From NCBI GenBank assembly GCA_031430595.1, contig JANPBU010000007.1, forward strand, positions 124,001 to 188,000: a stretch of 64,000 bases of DNA, read 5' to 3'. This DNA comes from JANNBN01 sp031430595 (GTDB lineage Bacteria; Actinomycetota; Acidimicrobiia; Acidimicrobiales; JANYDT01). A model generated the notes under the pieces. The model was not told where the DNA came from, did no database searches, and saw only the letters and a program-made list of their open reading frames with translations. Positions 1 through 8,131 of this stretch are shown here, in pieces. Position numbers and translations under genes: made by a program. Within the stretch, counting starts at the first letter, position 1, and the number at the start of each line of letters is the position of its first letter.

Positions 1-2
1 TC

Positions 3-470
3 TTTGTTGACGACCAGGACGCAGCTGAAGACCTCGTCCAGGAAGCTTTCATTCGTTTAGCTCGGCACGCTTCTGCGGTCGCGGATGAAACGAAAGTACC
101 CGCATACCTTCGGTCAATAGTCTTGAACCTTGCCAGAGACCATAACCGCCGGGGACTCGTTTCACACCGTCACCTCGCCGCATCAGGGCGCGAGATTGAC
201 GTTGTTGTGAATCCGGTCGATGATCTGCTCGTTCAAGACGAACGTCATGCAATTGTATTGGCGGCCGTACGTGCACTTTCGTTTCGACAACGTGATTGCA
301 TCACGCTCCGCTACTTTGAGGAGCAAGGCATCGAATCCATCGCCACCACACTAAAGATCTCACCCAACTCGGTAAAGACTCACCTGCAACGAGGGCTCGC
401 TGCACTTCACGCTTCGCTAGATCTTTCGCTAGCCCTCTCGTCAGATCTCTCGTTGGAAGACGCACAATGA
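3..470 (+). CDS. ECF-type RNA polymerase sigma-70 factor (5' end cut by window edge)
   Basis: Directs core RNA polymerase to a specific promoter set. The frame is open to the left edge, so the N-terminus lies outside. The first visible residues read FVDDQDAAEDLVQEAFIRLA, the classic region 2 core-binding helix, followed by AYLRSIVLNLARD. The C-terminal part (LSFRQRDCITLRYFEEQ then IATTLKISPNSVKTHLQRGL) is the region 4 helix-turn-helix that reads the -35 element. No extra domain follows. Its stop overlaps the next start in an ATGA, so the two genes are translationally coupled. That suggests the downstream membrane protein is its partner or anti-sigma factor (inference). Which stimulus it answers cannot be read from the sequence. 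Confidence 0.93.
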   Translation, partial: FVDDQDAAEDLVQEAFIRLARHASAVADETKVPAYLRSIVLNLARDHNRRGLVSHRHLAASGREIDVVVNPVDDLLVQDERHAIVLAAVRALSFRQRDCITLRYFEEQGIESIATTLKISPNSVKTHLQRGLAALHASLDLSLALSSDLSLEDAQ

Positions 471-1204
471 ATCACAAGGCTGAGCCGTCGGAATTGGAGC
501 AACGGCTCGTCGAAGCGTTCCAGGCTGCAAGCAACGAAACGATCGAACACCCAGACCTCTTTGAACGAGTGCGACGAACCATCGTCGAGGACGAAATACG
601 TCGGGTTTGGCGAAAGCGAATGATTGTCAAAGGCCTCGCCTTCGTTTCGGCCGGGTCGAGTCTCACACTTCTACTCACTGATAAACGCAACGGAAGGATC
701 ACCATGTCTTGGTGGCTCATCGAACTGTTAACTACGGCCATTCTGATCACAATCGCAATCTTTCTTGGGCCGTTCATCAAACGCTTTGGTCGCGCTTACG
801 CGGCCGATGTCTTCCGAGCAAACCCACGAACGGGGAAGAGCTACCTGATACTTACTGATATTGCCTACTACCTAATTTTCAGCGCTTTCATTTTGTTCAC
901 GGTAAATTTCGAACAGTTTGACAGCTGGAAACTATCAACAGGCAACCAGCTAAAACATGAAGTCGCGCGGGTCGCCGGCATTCTGCTCATCATGGGTTTT
1001 ATGCACGCCGCCAACGTGGTTGCACTACCACTCATCGGACGAATGCTGACGTGGAACGCAAACTCCGAATCTGTTACACAACAAGCTTTTGAAGCACCAT
1101 CGAACACGGCGAGTTTACTGACCCCCGGGGGAATACCACTCAGCCCGGGAACTTGGACGGTGCGTATCGAACGGATTGGTTCCCCGAACGATAACGATAC
1201 TTAG
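467..1204 (+). CDS. Four-helix membrane protein coupled to the sigma factor; candidate anti-sigma factor
   Basis: A 245-residue protein of unknown family. The first 50 residues are cytosolic, acidic then basic and helical (RVRRTIVEDEIRRVWRKR). About four membrane segments follow, near residues 53-71, 82-104, 126-147 and 168-190, then a soluble tail rich in Pro, Gly and Ser. It overlaps the sigma factor stop by four bases. A soluble N-terminal helical segment before membrane helices, next to an ECF sigma gene, is the usual layout of membrane anti-sigma factors. I see no zinc-binding HxxxCxxC motif, so assignment rests on position alone. Confidence 0.75.
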   Translation: MNHKAEPSELEQRLVEAFQAASNETIEHPDLFERVRRTIVEDEIRRVWRKRMIVKGLAFVSAGSSLTLLLTDKRNGRITMSWWLIELLTTAILITIAIFLGPFIKRFGRAYAADVFRANPRTGKSYLILTDIAYYLIFSAFILFTVNFEQFDSWKLSTGNQLKHEVARVAGILLIMGFMHAANVVALPLIGRMLTWNANSESVTQQAFEAPSNTASLLTPGGIPLSPGTWTVRIERIGSPNDNDT

Positions 1205-1218
1205 CGTTTTTGAACACG

Positions 1219-2134
1219 TCACAGCTGGGCAAGGGTGAGCCAGAGTTCGTCAGGGATGTGAACGTGAGCAGCGTCGATATCAGTGACGATTTCGGCGGCT
1301 GATCGCGCCCCGACCACCACTGACGACACCGCTGCGTGGCGAAGGGGAAACTGAATCGCAGCCGCAGCCAGGCTCACGCCGTGTGAACGACAGGCATCAC
1401 CCATCAACTTGGCACGATCGATCATCGCAGCCTCAGCTTGGGCGTAGTCGTACATTTGGTTGGCCTCAGGGTCGACGAGTAGCCCGCTATTAAACACCCC
1501 ACCAACGATTACCTCGACACCTCGCTCTAAACATCGCGGCAGTAAATCATCGGCACCCCTACGATCGAGCAGCGAATACCGCCCTGCAAGCAACACGCAA
1601 TCAAGATCAACCCGTTCCACAAACCGGTCGAGCATGCCTGCCTGATTCATCCCTCAACCAACAGCACCAATCACACCGGCGTCACGTAGGTCGATCAATG
1701 CCGCCGAAGGCGCCATCGAGGGCTTCGTGCTCATGATCATCGGGGTCGTGTACATGAACAATGTCAAGACGATCGGCGCCAAGACGAATTAGGCTTTCCT
1801 CGATGGATCGAAGTACGCCATCGCGAGAGAAGTCCGGCACCGGCATCAACCAAGTAGTACCCGCGTACACCGAATCAGGCGCCACGCCTTCCACCGGCCG
1901 AAGCAGTTTGCCAACTTTGCTGGCCAGAACATACTCAGCACGCGGATGTTTGGCGAGTGCCTCACCCAACCTCAGTTCAGACAGCCCGTTTCCGTAGAGG
2001 GGTGCGGTGTCAAATAACCGTATGCCTGCATCCCATGCCGCGTCAACCGTCTCAAGCGCATCGCCGTCTGAGACCTCAGAGAACAGGTTACCGAGCGGTG
2101 CACACCCCAACCCGAACCTGGGCAGGTGAATCAC
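1219..2134 (-). pseudogene. Aldo-keto reductase (sugar/fucose dehydrogenase-like), broken by a frameshift and a stop
   Basis: Two adjacent frames together give one full aldo-keto reductase. The upstream half starts at a GTG (2134) and runs RFGLGCAPLGNL, then DTAPLYGNGLSE with catalytic Asp and Tyr, ASKVGKL with Lys, and VHVHDPDD with His. It terminates near 1682. The remainder continues from about 1697 in another frame. Dropping one G in the GGCGGC stretch near 1701 restores AFAALIDLRDAGVIGAVG, after which an in-frame TGA (about 1654) interrupts before GMNQAGMLDRF. The C-terminal half (VIVGGVFNSGLL to VVVGARS) is intact. The family includes NAD(P)-dependent L-fucose and D-threo-aldose dehydrogenases. 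Two separate lesions within about 50 bases argue for a real pseudogene, though sequencing error is not excluded. The GTG start overlaps the stop of the IclR remnant. Confidence 0.82.
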
Positions 2135-2382
2135 GATTGCCCCAGCCCAAGCGATATTGCGGCCGCAACACCCTTCAACTCGGCTGCCAATATCGCCAGC
2201 AGTGGCTCGGTTGCTCTCGGCTTGAGCAACGTAATGCAGATAGCTAAATGCGGGTCTGCATTCGTTCGCCGGGGAATGGCAACGCCTACACACACCACGC
2301 CTTCGATTACTTCTTCGTCATCGAGTGCGAAACCATCGCGGTGAACAGCCGCCAACACTCTCGACAGCACCCTCGCAGGCAC
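2131..2382 (-). pseudogene. C-terminal remnant of an IclR-family regulator
   Basis: About 80 residues match the end of the IclR effector-binding domain: VHRDGFALDDEEVIEGVVCVGVAIP, then LAICITLL and LLAILAAELKGVAAAISLGL. The N-terminal winged helix and most of the effector domain are missing. Its stop forms a GTGA overlap with the aldo-keto reductase start, so they were probably one operon for sugar use. Immediately upstream, at about 2385, similarity stops and the opposite strand begins to look like the middle of a sugar-binding protein. The remnant therefore ends at a rearrangement junction. A short product could be translated from GTG 2382, but it would lack DNA binding. Confidence 0.7.
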
Positions 2383-2384
2383 AC

Positions 2385-3284
2385 TGGCTACACCCCCTCG
2401 ACGAACTCGTTTCCCCCGACACCATCAACCAACTAGCCCCTCGTGCAGTACAGCTTTGTCGGTACGGCGGCGAGCTGTTTTGCCTTCCACGACTGGTCGA
2501 TGTTCGACTGATGTGGGTGAGATCAGATCGGATTGCAGATGTTCCAAAGACCTGGAATGAGCTTCTCCAGAGCGCGACCAAATTTGGCTTCCCAGGACGA
2601 GAGTCTGGGCTATTCGGCACCTTCTTCGAGCTAGTCGTCGGCGTAGGCGGACGTCTGTTTGACGAATTCGACCAGCCGTGCATCGAAAGCCCCGAAGCCA
2701 CCCGAAGTATCGAGCTTCTCTGTCGCTTAGCGAGGCGCTTGCCAGATGATATGCACACATGGCACTACGATGACGTGGATGATGCGCTTCTTGGGGGCCA
2801 GGTTGATGCCGCCGGGGCTTGGCCGGGTGCCTCGCGGCGAATCGCCCGGTCACCTCTAGCCAAAATACTTACCCCACACCAGTATCCCTCTGGCTCGAAA
2901 CGACATGTGAGCTACGCGGGCTGTCATGCTTGGGCGATTCCAAAAACATGCGCCGACGTATCGGGGGCACACGAACTTCTTACACGGCTGCTGAGCATCG
3001 AGACGCAATCCATCGACGCAGCGGGCGGAACAATTTGCTCCCATCTAGGTGCCCTTGCGAAGGTAGAGCCAGCAAACGACATCGATCGTCGCCGCCTCGA
3101 AATTACTGCCTCCACTATCGCCTCAAGCATGATCACTTACCCTCCCCTGCCCTACTTCCCTGAGATTGAAGAGGCCGGATGGAGGGAAATCAACAAGGCG
3201 ATTTGCGGAGTTCAGTCACCGGCACAAACAGCAAGCAATATCCAGACGCGCGCCAACCGAATCGTCGGCAAACAATCCAGCTGA
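2385..3284 (+). pseudogene. ABC sugar-type solute-binding protein lacking its N-terminal part
   Basis: The readable protein begins at WLHPLDELVSPDTI and continues LCRYGGELFCLPRLVDVRLMWVRSDRI, VPKTWNELLQSATKFGFPG, LFGTFFELVVGVGGRLFDE and DDALLGGQVDAAGAWPG. That is the pattern of family 1 extracellular solute-binding proteins, from roughly residue 100 of a normal sequence. No signal peptide or first lobe is present. The frame is open upstream to a GTG at 2325, but those codons are antisense to the IclR remnant and look accidental. Without export signal and N-lobe it is unlikely to work. It ends 13 bases before the nitrilase gene. No permease or ATPase gene is nearby. Confidence 0.75.
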
Positions 3285-3297
3285 CTGGTACTTTGCA

Positions 3298-5037
3298 GTG
3301 GTGGAACTCGACGGAACAAGTGGTCAACTACTTCGAGTCGGTGCCTCGCAGTTCGGTGTCGGCACCGAGGTCCAGAAAAATCTCGAGCGCTGCCTGTCGG
3401 CTATCGACGAAGCGGCAGAGGCCGGAGTTCACGTGCTGGTGTTGCCCGAATTTTGCAACCACGCTGCCTGGTATGACTCGCAGCACCACGCCTGGTCGGT
3501 TGCCGTCAGTATCGACGGGCCCTTCCTCTCTGCGGTGGCCGAGCGAACAGCACGGCACCACATGTACGTGCAGTGCAACGTGAGCCGCCGGACTTCAGCT
3601 GCTGAAGACGATGACCTTCGTTCTTCCAACGTGTTGTTTGGCCCGGATGGTTTTGTTGCACTGTCTGACAAAACCGTGCTGATGGGAAACGAAAACAACT
3701 ATTTCAAACGGGGTCTCGAACCAAACCCTGTTATTGACCTTCCGTTCGGTCGAGTTGGATTGTATGCGTGCATGGAAGGTGTCGTCTGTGAACCAGCACG
3801 ACACCTCGCGGTTCGAGGCGCCACGCTTTTGCTCAATTCATTGAACTCGTTCGCAACCGACGAGGCGAGCCTTCATGTGCCGGTACGAGCAGCTGAAAAC
3901 GGGGTGTTTATTGTCGCAGCCTGCAAAGTTGGCCCGTTGGTGCCAAAGGAACTGTTGGAAAATGTCGCTGGTGCGTTACAGATACCCAGCTCACGTCTGC
4001 GCGGCGCAGGCGAAAGCCAGATCGTCAACCCGCTTGGCGTAGTGCTTGCCATTGCCCCAGCTGACGGTGAAAAGCTTGTGTTTGCTGACCTTGACCTTCG
4101 CGAGGCCACCAGGTTCGCTCGCCCAGATGGCACCGACGTGTGGCAGGCGCGACGACCTAACCTCTATCGATCGCTTGCGAGAAATCCGGCGACCGATGCA
4201 CTTCTTCCACCGGCAGTTGACGAATTAGCTGTCGCTGTTGTGATCCCCTCGACGCCTAACCTAACGGCAACCGTCGAGGAGGTTTCGTCTGCACTTGTCC
4301 AGGGCGCCCAGTTGATTGTCTTGCCCGAGCTCTGTGGCCACGATCCAATCTCTGCTGTTTCCGTCGACTGGGCACATGTTGTACACATGCTTACGAATGC
4401 GCTGGCCAAGAGTTCCGGGAAGGCCAACTCGGTTCACGTAGTTACCTCAATCATCGAGGGCGGGGCGCATGTGGGCTCGCATGTGGGTATCGTCATTTCA
4501 GGCGAAGGCATCATCCACCGCCAACTGCAGCTGCATACGGCGAAACGCCTCCCCTGGATGAACCAGTTGGGTGACGAATGTATGACCATTGACCTGCCGT
4601 GGGGTCGCCTTGGCCTGGTGGTCGGCGATGATCTCGCCTATCCTGAAGTTGCCAGGGTCTTTGCCACGCTTGGGGTGCAAGTATTGGCTTGCCCGATCTC
4701 GCTGCAGTCCAAGTGGGAAGCTTCATTAGGCCTACCTGAACGTTGTGCCGAAAACCGCATCAATCTTGTGGCTGCGTCACAAACTCAGGGGCTGATTGGT
4801 TCGCTTCCAACGGGGATGACACTCTGGGCCGATCGGGCCGAACGCCCCTTTGACGGGTCGATCAATATGCCAAACCTCACCTGGGCCGATACTGGTTCCA
4901 CCGTAACGATGGGGGTCGTGCGACCGGCGAACGCGGCTAACAAGATGATCAGTCGAGGGACAGATCTTGTCGGAGGTCGACCCTATTCTATATGCGCACC
5001 TATTGTTGACGTGCCGCTCGTTTCGACTGATCGTTGA
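3298..5037 (+). CDS. Tandem two-domain carbon-nitrogen hydrolase (nitrilase superfamily)
   Basis: From GTG 3298 the protein has 579 residues and two nitrilase-fold halves. The first half carries the full Glu-Lys-Cys triad: LPEF (E51), LSDKTVL (K125) and GLYACMEG (C158). In the second half LPEL (E344) and a Lys in HTAKRL (about 416) remain, but the nucleophile position reads GLVVGDDLAYPE, so Cys is replaced by Gly (about 443). The second domain is therefore probably non-catalytic. The superfamily hydrolyses nitriles or amides; the substrate here is unknown. The frame is open further upstream, but the extra residues do not resemble the family. The helical-repeat gene starts three bases after its stop, suggesting cotranscription. 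Confidence 0.88.
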   Translation: MVELDGTSGQLLRVGASQFGVGTEVQKNLERCLSAIDEAAEAGVHVLVLPEFCNHAAWYDSQHHAWSVAVSIDGPFLSAVAERTARHHMYVQCNVSRRTSAAEDDDLRSSNVLFGPDGFVALSDKTVLMGNENNYFKRGLEPNPVIDLPFGRVGLYACMEGVVCEPARHLAVRGATLLLNSLNSFATDEASLHVPVRAAENGVFIVAACKVGPLVPKELLENVAGALQIPSSRLRGAGESQIVNPLGVVLAIAPADGEKLVFADLDLREATRFARPDGTDVWQARRPNLYRSLARNPATDALLPPAVDELAVAVVIPSTPNLTATVEEVSSALVQGAQLIVLPELCGHDPISAVSVDWAHVVHMLTNALAKSSGKANSVHVVTSIIEGGAHVGSHVGIVISGEGIIHRQLQLHTAKRLPWMNQLGDECMTIDLPWGRLGLVVGDDLAYPEVARVFATLGVQVLACPISLQSKWEASLGLPERCAENRINLVAASQTQGLIGSLPTGMTLWADRAERPFDGSINMPNLTWADTGSTVTMGVVRPANAANKMISRGTDLVGGRPYSICAPIVDVPLVSTDR

Positions 5038-5040
5038 TCT

Positions 5041-6147
5041 GTGAAGGTGACCGCGCTCGATGAACAGTTCCACGTTTTCGCGCAAAACGACGAGCCCGAG
5101 ACCCGCCTGAACGTATCCGGTTGGCAGCGCCGCCTCGATGTGTTGTCACCCTTCTTTCCCGAAGGGCTCGAAGCCGGGCCTGCCCTGCGTGACCCAGCCA
5201 TGCGCCTTGACGCCCTGTATTGGATGGCCCAGGCCCTCAACCTTCATGGGTTCCCAGGTAGAGCCCTCACTGCATATTCCCAGCACGACGAACTGTGCCG
5301 ATCAATGGGTACCGGGCAGGCAAAACGTCTAGCTTCGGCGCTGGCCCATCACGCCAAGAGTCTGCGTCAATGTGGTCGGTTTCACGATGCCGATATTCTC
5401 GCCAGAGAGGGCCTCGACCTGCAGCAACGAGTTGGCTCGCAACTCAACATCGCCGTCAACCTGTATTGGTTTGGTATGGGCCTGGCTCATCGAGGCGAAC
5501 ATACTGAATCTCAAGGTGCCCTCAACGAAGCACTCAACCTTCTTGATTCACTTGACCACACCCCCGGCACCGAGGAAGCGCAGCAGCGCGCCGTCATCGC
5601 AACATTTTCGGCACAACGCGCGATGTGGGAAGGTGACCTTGAATCGGCACTAGTAAGCGCGCAGACCGCATCAGAGCTTGCATCAGTCCTCGAAGAAAGC
5701 ATCCACCATCCCGATAAGACAGGCGCACGAAAGGTCGCTTCAGCAAGCGCCCGGATTATTGGTGAAATCAGTGTCACTCGTGGCGCGTTCGCCGATGCAA
5801 ACACCCAACTCACCAAAGCGTTACGGCTCGCCGATGAGATGACGTTCGTGGAGGAAGTTATTCCGGCATTGCGTGGTCTTGCGGCGGCAAGTCTCGGGGT
5901 TGGAAACACCGATGGGGCCAGACGATGGATTGACGCATCGTTTCCGCTTGCTCATGAGGGCCCGTATTTCCTGTACGACGCCGACGCGCACGTGCAACTC
6001 GCCAAGCTTGAAGCTGCGTTGGGTAACCCGAAGGTCGCAAAGGGCGCTGCCGAACGGGCCAGAACATTGGCTTGGTGCGACGGACCCCCCTTCTCGTATG
6101 CACGTGGGGTAACGGACGCCGATAACCTGCTCGCTCAGTTCGCCTAG
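5041..6147 (+). CDS. Helical-repeat (TPR-like) protein of unknown role
   Basis: A 368-residue soluble protein starting at GTG 5041, three bases after the nitrilase stop. It consists of successive helix pairs with TPR-like spacing, for example LDALYWMAQALNLHGFPGRAL, ASALAHHAKSLRQCGRFHDAD, NLYWFGMGLAHRGEHTESQG and ALRGLAAASLGVGNTDGARR. No enzymatic motif, signal peptide or DNA-binding domain is visible. TPR solenoids usually scaffold protein partners; tight coupling makes the nitrilase the natural candidate (inference). The stop overlaps by four bases with the convergent PPOX gene. Confidence 0.8.
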   Translation: MKVTALDEQFHVFAQNDEPETRLNVSGWQRRLDVLSPFFPEGLEAGPALRDPAMRLDALYWMAQALNLHGFPGRALTAYSQHDELCRSMGTGQAKRLASALAHHAKSLRQCGRFHDADILAREGLDLQQRVGSQLNIAVNLYWFGMGLAHRGEHTESQGALNEALNLLDSLDHTPGTEEAQQRAVIATFSAQRAMWEGDLESALVSAQTASELASVLEESIHHPDKTGARKVASASARIIGEISVTRGAFADANTQLTKALRLADEMTFVEEVIPALRGLAAASLGVGNTDGARRWIDASFPLAHEGPYFLYDADAHVQLAKLEAALGNPKVAKGAAERARTLAWCDGPPFSYARGVTDADNLLAQFA

Positions 6148-6563
6148 CTACTTGTTTCTCTGCGCCACGGGATTCCGACCAGTTTCTCTACCTTCACCAA
6201 AATGGCCACTCGACCAACCGCCGGGTTTCCATGCCCCGGGTAACGAAGAGCGTAACGACGCTCTGCTTCAGCGATCACCCCGGCGTCATTGCTCACCATG
6301 GCGGTTCCTTCAAGGGAGAGCCAACGACTTCCCTCGACCTGAGCCAGAAGGACCCTGCTTCCAGCCAAAATGTTACGTACCTTTATCGAATCAGACTGCG
6401 CAATCAGCCAGCACTGGTGCAGTTCCTCGTCATAGGTAAAACCCACGCCTGAGCCGTGAAATGTTCCGTCTGGGCGCAACGTCGTGAGAACTGCAACATG
6501 AAACTCGGCCAGAAAAGCCAAGGTGGCAGCGCCAAGGGCGTCCAAATCATGGGTGAGTTTCAT
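6144..6563 (-). CDS. PPOX-class (pyridoxamine oxidase-like) F420/flavin-dependent protein
   Basis: A 139-residue split beta-barrel protein: VAVLTTLRPDGTFHGSGVGFTYDE, then IKVRNILAGSRVLLAQVEG, WLSLEGTAMVS and a C-terminal EKLVGIPW. This is the pattern of the actinobacterial PPOX family that binds F420 or FMN and reduces small molecules; the substrate is not deducible. It is a paralogue of the gene at 7603-8010, and the two flank a LemA-like gene. It is divergent from the LemA gene across a short spacer that holds a 16-bp palindrome. Confidence 0.85.
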   Translation of the reverse strand: MKLTHDLDALGAATLAFLAEFHVAVLTTLRPDGTFHGSGVGFTYDEELHQCWLIAQSDSIKVRNILAGSRVLLAQVEGSRWLSLEGTAMVSNDAGVIAEAERRYALRYPGHGNPAVGRVAILVKVEKLVGIPWRRETSS

Positions 6564-6595
6564 CGATTTCCTTAGGGGAGTAGGTCAAACCAAGC

Positions 6596-6633
6596 TAACG
6601 CTCATCAATATTGATGAATAGGGGTAACGCTCA
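6596..6633. promoter_or_regulatory. 16-bp perfect palindrome flanked by 9-bp direct repeats (candidate operator)
   Basis: Seen directly: TCATCAATATTGATGA is a perfect palindrome at 6602-6617. It sits between two copies of TAACGCTCA (6596-6604 and 6625-6633). It lies midway between the start of the PPOX gene (6563, minus) and the LemA-like gene (6652, plus), the expected place for a dimeric repressor controlling both. No regulator gene is adjacent, so the binding protein is unknown. Confidence 0.5.
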
Positions 6634-6651
6634 GACGGTCGAAGCATAAAC

Positions 6652-7578
6652 GTGATCATCGTTTTCATGTTCCTCATGGCCGCGGTCTCAGGTTATGTGT
6701 CCTGGGCTTTCAGCTCCGTGCGCAAGGTGCGCAACGACGTTCGCAAGTCATGGCATTTGGTCGAAGGTGCCAACGGGCAGCGGGCTGAGCTCGTGACCCT
6801 CTTCGTAACCAAAACGTCAGAGTCCATTTCGACACCCCTCGCTGAGGGAATTCGCCGAGCCCACGACCGGGTGGCCGCAGCAGTTGGACCCCGCGGGGCC
6901 GATCATGCCGACCGCCAGCTTCGATCAGCGTTCGAAGCCGTATGGGCGGACCCGAGCAGCGCTTCTACAACGTCGGAATGGCAGACCAAAGTTAATGCTG
7001 CGAACGTAACGGTTGACGAAGCAGCACGTGACTACAACGCTCATGTCACTCAGTACGAAGAGCTTCGCACTTCAGGTTCACGCAAAATGGTCACCGAAAT
7101 GCTGGGCTTCGATAAGGAGAGTTACTTTGCTCACGGGTCAGCCGGTGGCAGTGACATTTCACAGCAAATCGCTGGTCGGGCAAATGTGTCGCCGACCACT
7201 TCAGCCATCGAAGCCATGCCTATCCTCGACGACGCGACGACTTCAACACTTGGACTACTTCCTGCAGATCGAGTCGCAGTCACCACGCCGTCCGTATCGG
7301 TGGCCGACTTCAATCCCGAACTCTTCGGAATTTCAACTGCTCCGGTAACCGACTGGGTGGCACCCGTGGCCAGTGTCGCCCCGGTTGCTATCGCCGCAGT
7401 GAGCGAAACCCCGAAGATGTTGGTGAATGGTGAGGAGTACTCCATTCCAGTCGAACCAGCCGCCATTCCCACTTTAGAAACTGAACCGGCTCTCGCTGCG
7501 CAATCGGCCCTCATCGGATTTGCGCCAGCCGCAACCATCTTGGCGCGCAAAGTCGAACCGCTCAAATCAAGCCCCTAA
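6652..7578 (+). CDS. LemA-like membrane-anchored protein with long Ala/Pro-rich tail
   Basis: A 308-residue protein starting at GTG 6652. An N-terminal membrane segment (VFMFLMAAVSGYVSWAF) is followed by a long helical region, VRNDVRKSWHLVEGANGQRAELV. The segment VDEAARDYNAHVTQYEELR then MLGFDKESYF resembles the end of LemA domains, where a YN motif and a GF-x-x-x-x-YF stretch close the helical bundle. After about residue 165 the sequence is low-complexity, rich in Ala, Pro, Thr and Val. LemA proteins are membrane-anchored four-helix proteins of unclear function. The match is divergent, so I am sure of the architecture and only moderately of the family. Confidence 0.7.
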   Translation: MIIVFMFLMAAVSGYVSWAFSSVRKVRNDVRKSWHLVEGANGQRAELVTLFVTKTSESISTPLAEGIRRAHDRVAAAVGPRGADHADRQLRSAFEAVWADPSSASTTSEWQTKVNAANVTVDEAARDYNAHVTQYEELRTSGSRKMVTEMLGFDKESYFAHGSAGGSDISQQIAGRANVSPTTSAIEAMPILDDATTSTLGLLPADRVAVTTPSVSVADFNPELFGISTAPVTDWVAPVASVAPVAIAAVSETPKMLVNGEEYSIPVEPAAIPTLETEPALAAQSALIGFAPAATILARKVEPLKSSP

Positions 7579-7602
7579 CACTAGTCAGCCAGTTCTGTTA
7601 CC

Positions 7603-8010
7603 TCAAGTGGGAAGTACGAATCCATACATTCGTCTCACGGCGATCATTGCGGCATACCGGGTTGGGTCGTCACCGACAGTTTCACCGTAACGCAGTCGGT
7701 ACTTTTCAAGCGCTGCAGATCTGGCCTCATCACTGTTGTCGAGCGTGATGGTTCCTTCAAGCGTTACCCACGAGCCACCTGCGACCTGGCAAAGCACCAC
7801 CTCGGCATCGTCTCCTGCAACTTGCAGGTTGGCGAATTTCACGCCTCTGCCTCGAAGAATGAGCGTTGCCCTTGCTGTTTTCTGGTCGTAGACAAAACCA
7901 ACCAACGCAGCGTGAAGGCCACCGTCTGGACGAATCGTGGTGAGCGATGCGAAGTGGCGAGCAGCCAAAAAGCTGAAGACGTTGGAGTCAAGGTTATGCC
8001 GATCGAACAT
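7603..8010 (-). CDS. PPOX-class F420/flavin-dependent protein, second copy
   Basis: A 135-residue paralogue of the protein at 6144-6563: FASLTTIRPDGGLHAALVGFVYDQ, RGRGVKFANLQVAGDDAEVVLCQVAG, WVTLEGTITLD and YRLRYGE. It has the length and barrel pattern of F420-type PPOX proteins. It starts at ATG 8010 and is divergent from the gene at 8132. The spacer carries three direct copies of ATGGTTCG. Confidence 0.85.
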   Translation of the reverse strand: MFDRHNLDSNVFSFLAARHFASLTTIRPDGGLHAALVGFVYDQKTARATLILRGRGVKFANLQVAGDDAEVVLCQVAGGSWVTLEGTITLDNSDEARSAALEKYRLRYGETVGDDPTRYAAMIAVRRMYGFVLPT

Positions 8011-8065
8011 GGATCCATCTCAGCAGAAACGTTGTCCCCTTATCAAAGTGTGCGAATGTGCTCGT

Positions 8066-8098
8066 ATGGTTCGGAATGGTTCGTGTCGTTATGGTTCG
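8066..8098 (+). repeat. Three direct copies of ATGGTTCG in a divergent promoter region
   Basis: ATGGTTCG occurs at 8066-8073, 8076-8083 and 8091-8098, between the divergent starts at 8010 and 8132. Spacings are 10 and 15 bases. An AAAGGAG stretch follows at 8111-8117, about 14 bases before GTG 8132. The repeats could be binding sites for a regulator of either gene or simple slippage products; I cannot tell which. Confidence 0.4.
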
Positions 8099-8131
8099 TA
8101 TCGCTATGCCAAAGGAGCATCAGTTCTCCCA

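Noticed and set aside
2325..2384. N-terminal extension of the sugar-binding protein from GTG 2325
   Set aside because: These codons are the complement of the IclR remnant and lack a signal peptide.
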